Positions 49,778-58,707 of a stretch of DNA of 64,000 nucleotides are shown in pieces. A program made the translations under genes and the position numbers. Position 1 is the first letter of the stretch, and every line of letters starts with the position of its first letter. A model generated the notes under the pieces. It made no database searches and had not been told where the DNA came from. It saw nothing but the letters and a program-made list of their open reading frames with translations. Origin of the DNA: JADJEK01 sp052034255. Lineage in GTDB: Bacteria > Planctomycetota > B15-G4 > JADJEK01. The stretch spans positions 16,825-80,824 of the forward strand of contig JBPOIU010000045.1 of assembly GCA_052034255.1 (NCBI GenBank), written 5' to 3'.

Positions 49778-50953
49778 TCAGTCGACGGAACCGACCAGAA
49801 CCTTCAGGTACCGCGACCGTGGCAACGCCGGGTGCGTCGGATGATCGGCCGGCAATCCTCGCGTGCCGATCAGTCGAAACGCGCGCCCTTCCTTGCGCAG
49901 AGCGCGCGCGACGAGTTGGGCGAACGTCTTCGGATCGGTTTGCGCATGGTTCGAACACGCGATCAACCACGCGCCTGGAGCGAGTACGCGCGCGACGCCG
50001 CCGTACAACGCTTCCAGTCCTTTCGCTCCGCCGAGCACGCTGGACTTCGTCTGCGCGAACGACGGCGGATCGACGACGGCCAGATCGAACGCGTGTCGCC
50101 GCGCCTCGCGTAGGTACTCGAACACGTCGCCGATCAGGAACTCGTGCGCTTCCGGATCGAGTTCGTTCAGCGCGAAGTTCGCGCACGCGGTTTCCGCACA
50201 CGCCTTCGTGGCATCGACGCTGGTGACCGCACGTGCTCCACCGGCGGCCGCCGCGACGGAGAACGCTCCGGTGAACGAGAACAGATTCAACACGCGTCGC
50301 CCCGCCGCGAGCCCGCGCAGTTCGGTGCGCGTCTCGCGCTGATCGAGGTACAAGCCCGGTTTGCCGTGTTGCTTGAACGTCGCGAGGTAGTTCAGTCCCG
50401 TTTCCCGGACCAACGCGCCCGGGTCCATCGGCTCGCCCGCGGCGACTTCGAAGCCGCCGCCGTCCTGACTTCGCTCGCGACTCTTGACGAGGATCCCGCG
50501 CGGTCGAAGTTGATCGTCGAGCGCGCGCACCAGCGTCGGCAGCCACGGGCGCCAGCACGAACGATAGGGCTGGACGACGACGTACTCGCCGAAGCGGTCG
50601 ATGACGAGTCCGGGCAGATCGTCCCCTTCGCCGTTCACGAGCCGCAGCGCGTCCGTGTCCCCGAGCGCCAGGCGCTTGCGCCACCGCAGCGCGCGATCGA
50701 TCGCGGCGGCGAAGAACGAGGCGTCGATCGGCACGGCGGTCTTGGACAGCAGACACGCGAACATGTCGGCTTCGGTGGACAGCAGACCGCGTCCGACCAG
50801 TTTCGATTCGGCATCGACGACGTCGAGGACCGCACCTTCGTCGAGACCGGCCAGCGCGCGCGCGTCCGTCGTCGCGACGCCGCTTCGAGTGACCCACGGC
50901 GGCATGGTGGGCGGCCGAGTCGAACGAGCGAGAGCGATGCGCGCGGTCTTCAT
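49778..50953 (-). CDS. Class I SAM-dependent rRNA (cytosine-C5) methyltransferase, RlmI-like
   Basis: 391 residues. The N-terminal part (about 30-75) resembles a PUA RNA-binding domain (EGAVLDVVDAESKLVGRGLL). The middle domain has DDLPGLVIDRFGEYVVVQPY, characteristic of RlmI/YccW proteins, and the Rossmann methyltransferase has VLNLFSFTGAFSVAAAAGGA, VTSVDATK and VVDPPSFAQTK (motif IV). SNHAQTD follows, where the family has a Cys-containing motif VI. The ATG at 50953 gives the normal start. It probably methylates 23S rRNA; the exact position is not assignable. Confidence 0.85.
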   Translation of the reverse strand: MKTARIALARSTRPPTMPPWVTRSGVATTDARALAGLDEGAVLDVVDAESKLVGRGLLSTEADMFACLLSKTAVPIDASFFAAAIDRALRWRKRLALGDTDALRLVNGEGDDLPGLVIDRFGEYVVVQPYRSCWRPWLPTLVRALDDQLRPRGILVKSRERSQDGGGFEVAAGEPMDPGALVRETGLNYLATFKQHGKPGLYLDQRETRTELRGLAAGRRVLNLFSFTGAFSVAAAAGGARAVTSVDATKACAETACANFALNELDPEAHEFLIGDVFEYLREARRHAFDLAVVDPPSFAQTKSSVLGGAKGLEALYGGVARVLAPGAWLIACSNHAQTDPKTFAQLVARALRKEGRAFRLIGTRGLPADHPTHPALPRSRYLKVLVGSVD

Positions 50954-50996
50954 GCGGGGATTCTGGCGAAGTCGCCACGGCGCGGACAGCCGGCGC

Positions 50997-51034
50997 CGAG
51001 GATTCGCACCGAGGATTCGCACCGAGGATTCGAA
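50997..51034. repeat. Three tandem copies of a 13-bp repeat in an intergenic region
   Basis: The unit cgaggattcgcac occurs at 50997-51009 and 51010-51022, with a partial third copy to 51034. It lies in the 226-base gap between the divergent methyltransferase and secreted-protein genes, where both promoters must be. It could be an operator array or plain slippage. Confidence 0.75.
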
Positions 51035-51179
51035 TGCGCTCCGGGTGTTCCGTCGCGTCCCGCGGCCGACGGAGAATCGCCGTGACGACTCGAGCGCGGC
51101 GCGGATCCCTCCTTACATGGCGCGGGGATTCGCAAAACGAGTTCTCAAGACGGCCCCCCGCGCAGCCGATGGGCTCCCC

Positions 51180-52346
51180 ATGCGCAATCCGACCCGGTTC
51201 CTCGTCCTCGTGGCCTCGCTCGGTGCAGCCACGCAAGCCACCGCCGCAACCGTCTCGTACACCGGGGTCGCGACGTCGGCCACGTTGACGCATGCGAGCG
51301 GCGGCGTGAAGGTCAGCGCGGATGCGGGCGGCGCGCAGCAGCTGCTGCTGTTCACGAACGGCACCGGCGTCGGCGTGCTCGGCGGCAATGCCAACGTCGA
51401 ATTCGGCGAGTGGCTGACTTTCGACTTCGACGGCTTCCTCGCCGAGGACGTCGTGCTCGACATCAATCCGCAGATCCCGATGGGACCGACTCTGTCGGTC
51501 CAGGGTTTCGGCGTCGGGGGTCGGCCCCTCGGCGAACTGCACGCCGCGTCGATCGACCTCGTCGACATCTCGAGTTTGTTCTCGAGCGAACCGCTGTCGA
51601 AGTTCCGCGTGTCCGCGAGCTCGGCGATCGCGTTCGACAACTTCGCGGTCGGGTCGCTGTCGTTCACGAACGGCGTCACGGAAGCGGACACGTTCCAGAT
51701 CGGCCAAACGCTGCGCGGTTACGTCGCGGGCTTCGGCGACGTCCGCATGGTCGAGTTCGTCGGCCAGGCCGGCGCGCAGTTGCATCTCGCGTGCGCATCG
51801 GACGACTCGACGGCTCGCGTGCGCATCCAGCTGATCACGCCAGCGCTCGAGGAAGAGCGCTCCGTCGTCGCGGAATTGGCAGCGACCGCCGATGAAGTCA
51901 CGTTGCCGATGGATCTGAGCGGCACGTACCTGTTGCGCTTCGAGTCGATCTCGGACGATCCAGGTTCGTTCGCCATCGAGACCTCGTTGACGGTGCCCGA
52001 CGAATCGCCGTCCGTGATGCTGAAGGGCAAGAAGGGCGGCCCCGCGCAGGACTTCGTGTTCGACGCGGTCGCCGGGACCGGCCTCGCGGGGTCGCTGGTG
52101 CCGAACTCGAAGGTGAAGAAGGACGTCACGGTCGAGTTGCTGGATCCGTCGCTGGCTCCGGTCGATCTGACGGGATCGGTCGCGAAGCTCGGCGCGCACG
52201 GCGTCCAACTGACGAACGTCGCGCTGACGGAGACCGGCGAGTACACGCTGCGCGTATCGGGGTTGACGTCGACGAAGCACAAGCTCGCGGTGGAGCTCGT
52301 GCTGACGCTGCCGGCCGGAGCGGCCGGCGACGCGTTCTTGCCGTGA
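51180..52346 (+). CDS. Secreted hypothetical protein, beta-rich, PPC-like C-terminal region
   Basis: 388 residues with a signal peptide (PTRFLVLVASLGAATQATAA, cleavage near 22). Residues about 25-165 are beta-rich. Two related modules follow: one at about 175-275 (GQTLRGYVAGFGDVRMVEFV, then GTYLLRFESIS) and a second at about 280-385 (GGPAQDFVFDAVAGTGLAGS, then GEYTLRVSGLT). These resemble bacterial pre-peptidase C-terminal (PPC) type domains of exported proteins. ATG 51180 is chosen for the signal peptide; an ATG at 51117 is in frame but adds a poor N-terminus. Confidence 0.65.
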   Translation: MRNPTRFLVLVASLGAATQATAATVSYTGVATSATLTHASGGVKVSADAGGAQQLLLFTNGTGVGVLGGNANVEFGEWLTFDFDGFLAEDVVLDINPQIPMGPTLSVQGFGVGGRPLGELHAASIDLVDISSLFSSEPLSKFRVSASSAIAFDNFAVGSLSFTNGVTEADTFQIGQTLRGYVAGFGDVRMVEFVGQAGAQLHLACASDDSTARVRIQLITPALEEERSVVAELAATADEVTLPMDLSGTYLLRFESISDDPGSFAIETSLTVPDESPSVMLKGKKGGPAQDFVFDAVAGTGLAGSLVPNSKVKKDVTVELLDPSLAPVDLTGSVAKLGAHGVQLTNVALTETGEYTLRVSGLTSTKHKLAVELVLTLPAGAAGDAFLP

Positions 52347-52450
52347 ACAAGCAACCCGGTCGCCGTCGCGGTGAGAGGGCGGCAGTGCTGCCGGTTTCGG
52401 GAACTTCGATTTAGGATCCGGCTCCCCCATTGCACAGCCCGGATCCCCGC

Positions 52451-55400
52451 ATGCACTTCCTTGCCGCCGTGTTGCTGGTGCTGTTCGCCGTCCTGCTCGA
52501 TCGCAATGCCCCGACCGTACCGCCCACCTCGGACGAAGCCGCGTTCGAGCGCCTGTTCGACGGCTCGACGTTGGCGGGTTGGAGCGGTGATCCGGCGTTC
52601 TGGTCGGTCGAGGACGGCGCGATCGTCGGTCGCACCAGCGCGGCGACGCCACTGACGCACAACACGTTCCTGATCCACGAGGACGTGTTCGGGGACTTCG
52701 AGTTGCGCCTGCGCTACCGCATTCACGGTGGCAACTCGGGCATCCAGTACCGCAGCCGCGATCGCGGCGCCTTCACCGTGTCGGGGTATCAGGCCGACAT
52801 CGAAGCCGGTCCGAACTACACCGGGATCCTCTACGAAGAGCAGGGCCGCGGCATCCTGGCGATGCGCGGGGACGCGATCGAGTTCGGCACCGACGGGACG
52901 CGCACCGTCGGTCTGAGGCTCGGGGACGCGGCGAAGCTGCAGACGTTCATCCGCAAGCACGACTGGAACGACTACGTCGTCGTCGCGCGCGGACCGCGAC
53001 TCATCCATCGCATCAACGGTGTCACCGTCGTCGACGTCATCGACCGTGATCCGACGCATCGAGCGCGCGCGGGTCACCTCGCGCTGCAGCTCCACCAGGG
53101 CCCGCCGATGGAGGTGCGGTTCGCGGACGTCCGAATTCGGCCGCTCACGACCGCGGCGGCGGAGCCGGAGTGGATCTGGGCGCAGGGGGACGCGGAACTG
53201 CCCGCCACCGCGACGCTGTCGCGCACGTTCGCGTTGGACGAGGCTCCGCGTTTTGCACGCCTGACCATCGCTGCGGACAATCGCCATCGCACACGGATCA
53301 ACGGCCGCCGCGTCGCGGAGGGTGACGATTGGTCGACACCCGGATCGTTCGACGTCTCGCGAGCCCTACGGTTCGGCGACAACGTGATCACGATCGAGGC
53401 CGCCAATGAAGGCGGTCCCGCCGGCGTCCACGCGAGTCTGGAGTTGGACTTCGACGGCGGTCGGCACGACATGATCGTCACCGATACGCATTGGACCTGC
53501 GACGCGGCGCCAGCCGGTCCCCGCACCGTCACGAGCCTCGGCCCGGTCAGTGCACCACTCGGTCCGTGGCCGGCGGTCATCGGCGCCGCCGAAGCGACGC
53601 CCGCGAGCTCGATCACCGTGCAAGACGGATTCGACGTCGAGCGCCTGGTGTCCGCGGGTCCCGGCGAAGGGTCCTGGGTCGCGCTGTGCTGCGATCCGAA
53701 GGGCCGCTTCATCGTGTCCCCGCAATACGGGAACTTGCTGCGCATCACGCTGCCGACGAAGCCCGGGCGCGTGCCGTTGGTCGAGCCGGTCGACCTCCCG
53801 CTCGGGCACGCACAGGGGCTGACGTGGGCGCACGATTCGTTGTACGTGGTCGCGAACGCCGAGCTCGGCGGCAACGGCGGCGTCTGGCGATGTCGCGACG
53901 CGGACGGCGACGGACGCTACGAAGCGGTCGATCGCATCTTCGCGTGTGGCCCCGATGGTGAACACGGGGCGCACGGAATCTGCGAAGGCCCCGATGGCCG
54001 CATGTACGTGGTGCTCGGCAATCACGTCACGGACGTCGCCGACGGTCAGGCGATCCAAGATGGTCGACGGCACCCCCCAGCTGCGTTCGCGGCGACGTCG
54101 CCGCTGACGCTGTACGACGAGGACCTGACGTTGCCGCGCGCGTGGGACCCCAACGGGCACGCGGTCGGCAACATCGCACCCGGAGGCGTCGTGGTGTCGA
54201 TGGAGCCGGACGGTGCGCGCCTCGAACTGGTGGCGGGCGGTTTTCGCAACGCGTACGACCTAGCGTTCTCCGCCCAAGGCGAGCTGTTCACGTACGACTC
54301 GGACATGGAATGGGACGTCGGGCTGCCGTGGTATCGACCGACTCGCGTCTGTCACGTCGTTCCCGGCGCCGACTTCGGTTGGCGTTCGGGATCCGGTAAG
54401 TGGCCGGCGCACTGGTTCGACTCGAAGGGAGCCGTCGTCGACGTCGGTCTCGGATCCCCCACCGGCGTGGCGTTCGCGACCGCGACCGATTGGCCGGCGC
54501 CGTGGCGCGATGCGTTCCTGATCTGCGATTGGACGTACGGTCGCATCCTGGCGGTGACGCTCGAGGCGCGCGGCGCCACGTACTCCGGCCGCGTGACCCC
54601 GTTCGCACAAGGCAAGCCGTTGAACGTCACCGACCTCGTCGTCGGTCCCGATCGCGCGCTCTACGTGCTGACGGGTGGACGTGGCACGCAGTCCGGGCTG
54701 TACCGCATCGACGCGCGCACGAGCGATCCGACGTCGTATGTCGCGCCGGCCGTCGACCCGAGCGTGCAGCGGCGCCGCACGTTGGAAGCGATGCTCGCGA
54801 CCCCGGCGAACGCGCGCTTGCCCGAAATCCTCGAAGCACTCGACGCCGAAGATCCCGCGGTGCGTTACGCCGCACGCGTCGTGCTCGAACACCAGGCGAT
54901 CGACGCGTGGCGGCCGTTGGCGTTGGCGGAACTCCGGCCGCGCGCCCGCTTCGAGATGTTGCTCGCCCTCGCGCGGAGCGAGCCGGCCGCGATCGACGCC
55001 ATCGCTGAGGCGCTCGCGCGCGCCCCGTTCTCCGCGGCGGACGAAGCCGCGGCGACACGCGAACTGCGCGTGCTCGCGGTGGCTCTCGCGCGAGGTGGAG
55101 TGCCCAGCGATCCGACGCGCGAACGGCTCCTCGCGCGACTCGACGCTGCGTTCCCGAGCGCCTCGTTCACGCTGGATCGCGATCTGTACGGCGTGCTCGC
55201 TCCACTCGCCGCGCCGGCCCTCGCGAAACGCGCGCTCGGTTTGCTCGAACGCGCGACCGCATCGAGCGAGCGCATCTGGTGGGGTTGGGTGTTGCGCGAT
55301 GCCCGCACGCAATTCGACGCCGAGGAGCAGGCGCGATTCGCCGCTGCAGTGGAACCGCTGCGCGGACTGAGCGGTGGCTACAGCATGACGGGCTACGTCG

Positions 55401-55987
55401 GGACGTTCCTGCCCGAGCCCCCGCCGCAGGAACAGCCGGCGCCCCTCGCTGCCGTGCCCGCCGCATCGCCGTCGCCGGCCAGCGCTGCGACCGCGTGGAC
55501 GGTCGCGAGCCTGCTCGCGGAAGCGTCGCGACTCGACGCCGGACGGTCGTTCGAGCACGGCGCCGCGGCGTTCCAGACCGCGCGCTGCGCCGAATGCCAT
55601 CGCATGGCCGGTGCCGGCGGCGGAATCGGCCCCGACCTCACCGGTGCGTCGGGACGGTTCACGCGGCGGGATCTGCTCGAGGCGATCCTCGAGCCGTCGA
55701 AGGTCGTGTCGGATCAGTACGCGCAGACCGAGTTCACGACGTTCGATGGGCGCACCGTCATCGGGCGCTTGGTCGACGAATCGGCGAAGGAATTGACGAT
55801 CGTGACCGACGCCTTGGCGAACCGACGGGAGACGTTGCGCGCCGACGCCGTTCGCTCGCGACGCCCGGTGACCACTTCCCCGATGCCCGAGCATTTGCTC
55901 GACGCCCTCGAGCTGGAACGAATCCTCGATCTGCTCGCGTACATCGAGGCCGGCGCGGATGCGCACGCCAAGCCGTTCACGAAGTGA
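52451..55987 (+). CDS. Large secreted DUF1080 / propeller / haem-binding (PVC-type cytochrome c) protein
   Basis: 1178 residues from ATG 52451, with a signal-like hydrophobic start (MHFLAAVLLVLFAVLLDRN). In order: a DUF1080 (3-keto-disaccharide hydrolase-like) domain at about 30-230 (FERLFDGSTLAGWSG, GGNSGIQYRSRD); a jelly-roll-like domain at about 240-350; a beta-propeller of the Pirellula/Verrucomicrobium membrane-bound-dehydrogenase type at about 380-770 (DLAFSAQGELFTYDSDMEWD, PGADFGWRSGSGKWP); a helical repeat region at about 775-1000; and a C-terminal haem-binding domain with CAECH at 1046-1050, GIGPDLTGASGRFTRRDLLE and LLAYIE. This architecture is typical of PVC bacteria. A role in extracellular sugar oxidation or hydrolysis is inferred. 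Confidence 0.88.
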   Translation: MHFLAAVLLVLFAVLLDRNAPTVPPTSDEAAFERLFDGSTLAGWSGDPAFWSVEDGAIVGRTSAATPLTHNTFLIHEDVFGDFELRLRYRIHGGNSGIQYRSRDRGAFTVSGYQADIEAGPNYTGILYEEQGRGILAMRGDAIEFGTDGTRTVGLRLGDAAKLQTFIRKHDWNDYVVVARGPRLIHRINGVTVVDVIDRDPTHRARAGHLALQLHQGPPMEVRFADVRIRPLTTAAAEPEWIWAQGDAELPATATLSRTFALDEAPRFARLTIAADNRHRTRINGRRVAEGDDWSTPGSFDVSRALRFGDNVITIEAANEGGPAGVHASLELDFDGGRHDMIVTDTHWTCDAAPAGPRTVTSLGPVSAPLGPWPAVIGAAEATPASSITVQDGFDVERLVSAGPGEGSWVALCCDPKGRFIVSPQYGNLLRITLPTKPGRVPLVEPVDLPLGHAQGLTWAHDSLYVVANAELGGNGGVWRCRDADGDGRYEAVDRIFACGPDGEHGAHGICEGPDGRMYVVLGNHVTDVADGQAIQDGRRHPPAAFAATSPLTLYDEDLTLPRAWDPNGHAVGNIAPGGVVVSMEPDGARLELVAGGFRNAYDLAFSAQGELFTYDSDMEWDVGLPWYRPTRVCHVVPGADFGWRSGSGKWPAHWFDSKGAVVDVGLGSPTGVAFATATDWPAPWRDAFLICDWTYGRILAVTLEARGATYSGRVTPFAQGKPLNVTDLVVGPDRALYVLTGGRGTQSGLYRIDARTSDPTSYVAPAVDPSVQRRRTLEAMLATPANARLPEILEALDAEDPAVRYAARVVLEHQAIDAWRPLALAELRPRARFEMLLALARSEPAAIDAIAEALARAPFSAADEAAATRELRVLAVALARGGVPSDPTRERLLARLDAAFPSASFTLDRDLYGVLAPLAAPALAKRALGLLERATASSERIWWGWVLRDARTQFDAEEQARFAAAVEPLRGLSGGYSMTGYVGTFLPEPPPQEQPAPLAAVPAASPSPASAATAWTVASLLAEASRLDAGRSFEHGAAAFQTARCAECHRMAGAGGGIGPDLTGASGRFTRRDLLEAILEPSKVVSDQYAQTEFTTFDGRTVIGRLVDESAKELTIVTDALANRRETLRADAVRSRRPVTTSPMPEHLLDALELERILDLLAYIEAGADAHAKPFTK

Positions 55988-56085
55988 CGCGCTGCGCGGT
56001 TCCGAAGGAATCACGCGTCCGTGGCTCGCTGCGACGTCCGGGGGGCTCGCGCGCGCCTGTGGCGTCGACGCCGAGCGGAATGAAG

Positions 56086-56164
56086 ATGGTGACCCTGACG
56101 GGATTTGAACCCGTGTTACCGCCTTGAAAGGGCGATGTCCTGGACCAGGCTAGACGACAGGGCC
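56086..56164 (-). tRNA. tRNA-Glu (anticodon TTC)
   Basis: On the minus strand the acceptor stem GGCCCTG pairs with CAGGGTC (one G-U pair), and the 3' CCA is encoded. The anticodon loop CTTTCAA presents TTC (Glu) between pairing arms, and the T-arm has CGGGTTCAAATCCCG. Length is 79 bases with CCA. Confidence 0.95.
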
Positions 56165-56226
56165 ACAGCAAGCGTGGGAAGCTAGGGAACGCGCGCGGAA
56201 CTTTCAAGGAACGCGCGGTGACGGGC

Positions 56227-56538
56227 TCATTCCTCGTCGAGACCGAGCACTTTCTTGCCCTCGGGAGTGATGCGCTGCGGCGTCCACTTGGGGTCGAACG
56301 TCACGGTGACGTCGCAGCCGGTGACACCGGCCAGCTGTTCGACCTTCTTCTTGACGTCGCTCGGGATCTGCTTCGCCGACGGGCAGGATTCCGACGTCAG
56401 CGTCATGATGATGCCGACCTTGCCGGCGTCGTCGACGTTCACGTGATAGATGAGCCCGAAGTTCCAGATGTCGACCGGCATCTCCGGATCGAAGACGTTC
56501 TTCAGGACATCGACGACCAGTTCCTTGTTGACGGTCAT
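56227..56538 (-). CDS. MIP18-family (DUF59) iron-sulfur cluster assembly protein
   Basis: 103 residues, the full length of stand-alone DUF59 proteins (SufT/PaaD-like). VLKNVFDPEMPVDIWNFGLI and LTSESCPSAKQIPSDVKKKV are the family signatures, including the conserved Cys in the CP motif. Members help mature Fe-S proteins in the cytoplasm. GGAG precedes ATG 56538 by six bases. It lies between two tRNA genes on the same strand. No suf gene is near, so the partner machinery is elsewhere. Confidence 0.9.
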   Translation of the reverse strand: MTVNKELVVDVLKNVFDPEMPVDIWNFGLIYHVNVDDAGKVGIIMTLTSESCPSAKQIPSDVKKKVEQLAGVTGCDVTVTFDPKWTPQRITPEGKKVLGLDEE

Positions 56539-56566
56539 GGGGTACTCCGCGCGCGACAGTTGCGAA

Positions 56567-56642
56567 TGGTGAGGGCAGCGGGACTCGAACCCACGACCCG
56601 CTGCTTAAAAGGCAGCTGCTCTACCGACTGAGCTATGCCCTC
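56567..56642 (-). tRNA. tRNA-Lys (anticodon TTT)
   Basis: Acceptor GAGGGCA pairs with TGCCCTC, CCA is encoded, the anticodon loop CTTTTAA carries TTT (Lys), and the T-arm has GTGGGTTCGAGTCCCGC. Length is 76 bases with CCA. Same strand as tRNA-Glu, with the MIP18 gene between. Confidence 0.95.
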
Positions 56643-56708
56643 GATTCGACTCCGTGCGCGTATTGGACAGGACAGAACGGAGCGTCGCACGGCGACGCCT
56701 CGGGCCGC

Positions 56709-57260
56709 TCAGGTTTCCATGATCTCTTTGGTCTTGGCCGCGACGTTCTGGTCGACCTCGGCTTCGGCGTGTTTCAGAAGCTTCTGGATCTCGTCCTTGG
56801 CCTTCGTGATGTCGTCGTCGGTCAGTTCGGTCGCGTCGTCGACGGCCTTGTTCAGATCGCGGCGCAGGTTGCGCAGCGAAACGCGCGCGGCCTCGGCGAG
56901 TTCCTTGACGCGACCGACGAGCTTCTTGCGCTGCTCCTCCGACATCGGCGGGATGACGAGGCGCATGACCTTGCCGTCCGTCTGCGGGTTGATGCCGATG
57001 TCGCTCTTCTGGATCGCCTTCTCGATCTCCTTGATGACACTCGCGTCGAATGGCTTGATCAGCAGCGCGCGCGGTTCCGGGATCGAGATCGAGGCGACCT
57101 GCTTCAGCGGCGTCGGGCTGCCGTAGTAGTCGACGCGGATGTTCTCGATCAACGCTGGCGTCGCGCGACCGGAGCGTAGCCCCTTCGTCTCCTCGACGAA
57201 GTGCGCCACACCCTTCGACATCTTGGCCTTCGCGTCGTTGATGATCTGCGTGTACTGCAT
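56709..57260 (-). CDS. frr: Ribosome recycling factor
   Basis: 183 residues, usual length. Domain I ends (MSKGVAHFVEETKGLRSGRA and KAKDEIQKLLKHAEAEVDQN) and domain II contains VDYYGSPTPLKQVASISIPE, with IPPMSEEQRKKLVGRVKELA in the long helix. It splits post-termination ribosomes with EF-G. Last of the rpsB-tsf-pyrH-frr series, 73 bases after pyrH, the common bacterial order. Confidence 0.97.
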   Translation of the reverse strand: MQYTQIINDAKAKMSKGVAHFVEETKGLRSGRATPALIENIRVDYYGSPTPLKQVASISIPEPRALLIKPFDASVIKEIEKAIQKSDIGINPQTDGKVMRLVIPPMSEEQRKKLVGRVKELAEAARVSLRNLRRDLNKAVDDATELTDDDITKAKDEIQKLLKHAEAEVDQNVAAKTKEIMET

Positions 57261-57333
57261 GGACGAGCTCCAGAGAGGCCGTGGAGAGTTCTCGCGCCGC
57301 GAGTGGATTCTCCTCGGCTGAACTCACGTTCTC

Positions 57334-58062
57334 TCAATCGCTGACGAGCGTACCCACGGAGGGATCGCCGAGCGCTGCTTTCAGCACGTTGCCCGGGACC
57401 GTGTAGTCGAACACGACGATCGGGATCTGATTGTCCTGGCACATGGCGATCGCCGTCGAATCCATCACCTTCAGACGGCGTTGCAGCACGTCCATGAACG
57501 TGAGCGTCTCGAAACGCGTCGCCGTCTTGTCCTTCTTCGGATCCGCGGTGTAGACGCCGTCGACCTTGGTGGCCTTCAACACGACCTCGGCGCCGATCTC
57601 CTTCGCGCGCAACGCGGCCGTCGTGTCGGTCGTGAAGTAGGGATTGCCGGTGCCGCCGACCAGGATCGGCACGCGCCCCTTCTCGATGTGGCGCATGACA
57701 CGCCGGCGGATGAACGGTTCGGCGACCGCTTGGATCGTCAGAGCCGAGCACACACGCGTAGCGACGCCGATGCGCTCGAGCGCGTCCTGGAGCGCCAAGC
57801 CATTGATGACGGTGGCGAGCATGCCCGCTTGATCGGCGCTGGCGCGGTTCATGCCACTGGCGGCGACTTCGGCGCCGCGCAGCAGGTTCCCGCCGCCGAC
57901 GACGAGAGCCATCTCGACACCCGCATCGCGGACGGACTTGATGTCCTCCGCGATGCGGGCGAGCTTGTTCACGTCGAGATTGACGCCGCTGCCCCCGAAC
58001 GCTTCGCCGGAGATCTTGAGCAGCACGCGCTGGAAGCGGCGGCGGCCGATGGCGTCAGTCAA
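57334..58062 (-). CDS. pyrH: Uridylate kinase (UMP kinase)
   Basis: 242 residues. VLLKISGEAFGG begins the amino-acid-kinase fold, with VVGGGNLLRG, MNRASADQAGMLATVINGLA and VPILVGGTGNPYFTTDTTAA as UMP kinase signatures. It makes UDP from UMP for nucleic acid and cell-envelope precursors. The start codon is TTG 58062, three bases after the tsf stop, with only a weak ribosome site, so coupling to tsf is probable. Confidence 0.97.
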   Translation of the reverse strand: MTDAIGRRRFQRVLLKISGEAFGGSGVNLDVNKLARIAEDIKSVRDAGVEMALVVGGGNLLRGAEVAASGMNRASADQAGMLATVINGLALQDALERIGVATRVCSALTIQAVAEPFIRRRVMRHIEKGRVPILVGGTGNPYFTTDTTAALRAKEIGAEVVLKATKVDGVYTADPKKDKTATRFETLTFMDVLQRRLKVMDSTAIAMCQDNQIPIVVFDYTVPGNVLKAALGDPSVGTLVSD

Positions 58063-58065
58063 TGC

Positions 58066-58665
58066 TCAGGTTCCGATCTCGAAGCGGGCGAAGCGCGCGA
58101 ACTTCATGTTCTCGCCGATCTTCGCGATCATCGCCGTCAGGGCTTCGCGGATCTTCTTGGTGTTGTCGAGCACGAAGACCTGGTCGACGAGGCAGTGATC
58201 CTCGAAGAACTTCTCGAGCTTGCCGAGGACGATCTTCTCCTGCGCGGGAGCTGGCTTGTCCTTCACCTGCTCGCGGTAGATGTCCTTCTCGCGATCGATG
58301 ACGTCGGCCGGCACTTCCTCACGCGACACGAACTGCGGGTTCATCGCGGCGATGTGCTGACAGACCTGGCGCACGAAGACCTGGAGTTCCGGGTTGCGCG
58401 CGACGAAGTCGGTCTCGCAGTTCAGCTGCACCATCACGCCGACGCGCGCGGTTTCGGGCGTCGGGTGCAGGTACGTCACGATCACGCCCGACGAGGTCGC
58501 GCGGGTCGCCTTCTTCTCGGCGATCTTGCTGCCCCATTTGCGCAGCAGGTCCTTCGCCTTCTCGAATTCGCCGTTCGTCTCGCCGAGAGCCTTCTTGCAG
58601 TCGTTGACGCCCGCGCCGGTCTCCTGGCGCAGTCGCATCACGTCCTTGGCGTCGATGTTCGTCAT
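58066..58665 (-). CDS. tsf: Elongation factor Ts (short form)
   Basis: 199 residues, a compact EF-Ts like that of Thermus. The UBA-like N-terminus (VMRLRQETGAGVNDCKKALG) is followed by the core with VGVMVQLNCETDFVARNPEL, the EF-Tu-contacting TDFVA motif. AAGGAA lies seven bases before ATG 58665. It exchanges GDP on EF-Tu. It sits 42 bases downstream of rpsB in the same operon. Confidence 0.97.
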   Translation of the reverse strand: MTNIDAKDVMRLRQETGAGVNDCKKALGETNGEFEKAKDLLRKWGSKIAEKKATRATSSGVIVTYLHPTPETARVGVMVQLNCETDFVARNPELQVFVRQVCQHIAAMNPQFVSREEVPADVIDREKDIYREQVKDKPAPAQEKIVLGKLEKFFEDHCLVDQVFVLDNTKKIREALTAMIAKIGENMKFARFARFEIGT

Positions 58666-58707
58666 GTCTCGATTCCTTTTGCGTGTTCGGTGCGTTCGCG
58701 ATCGATC

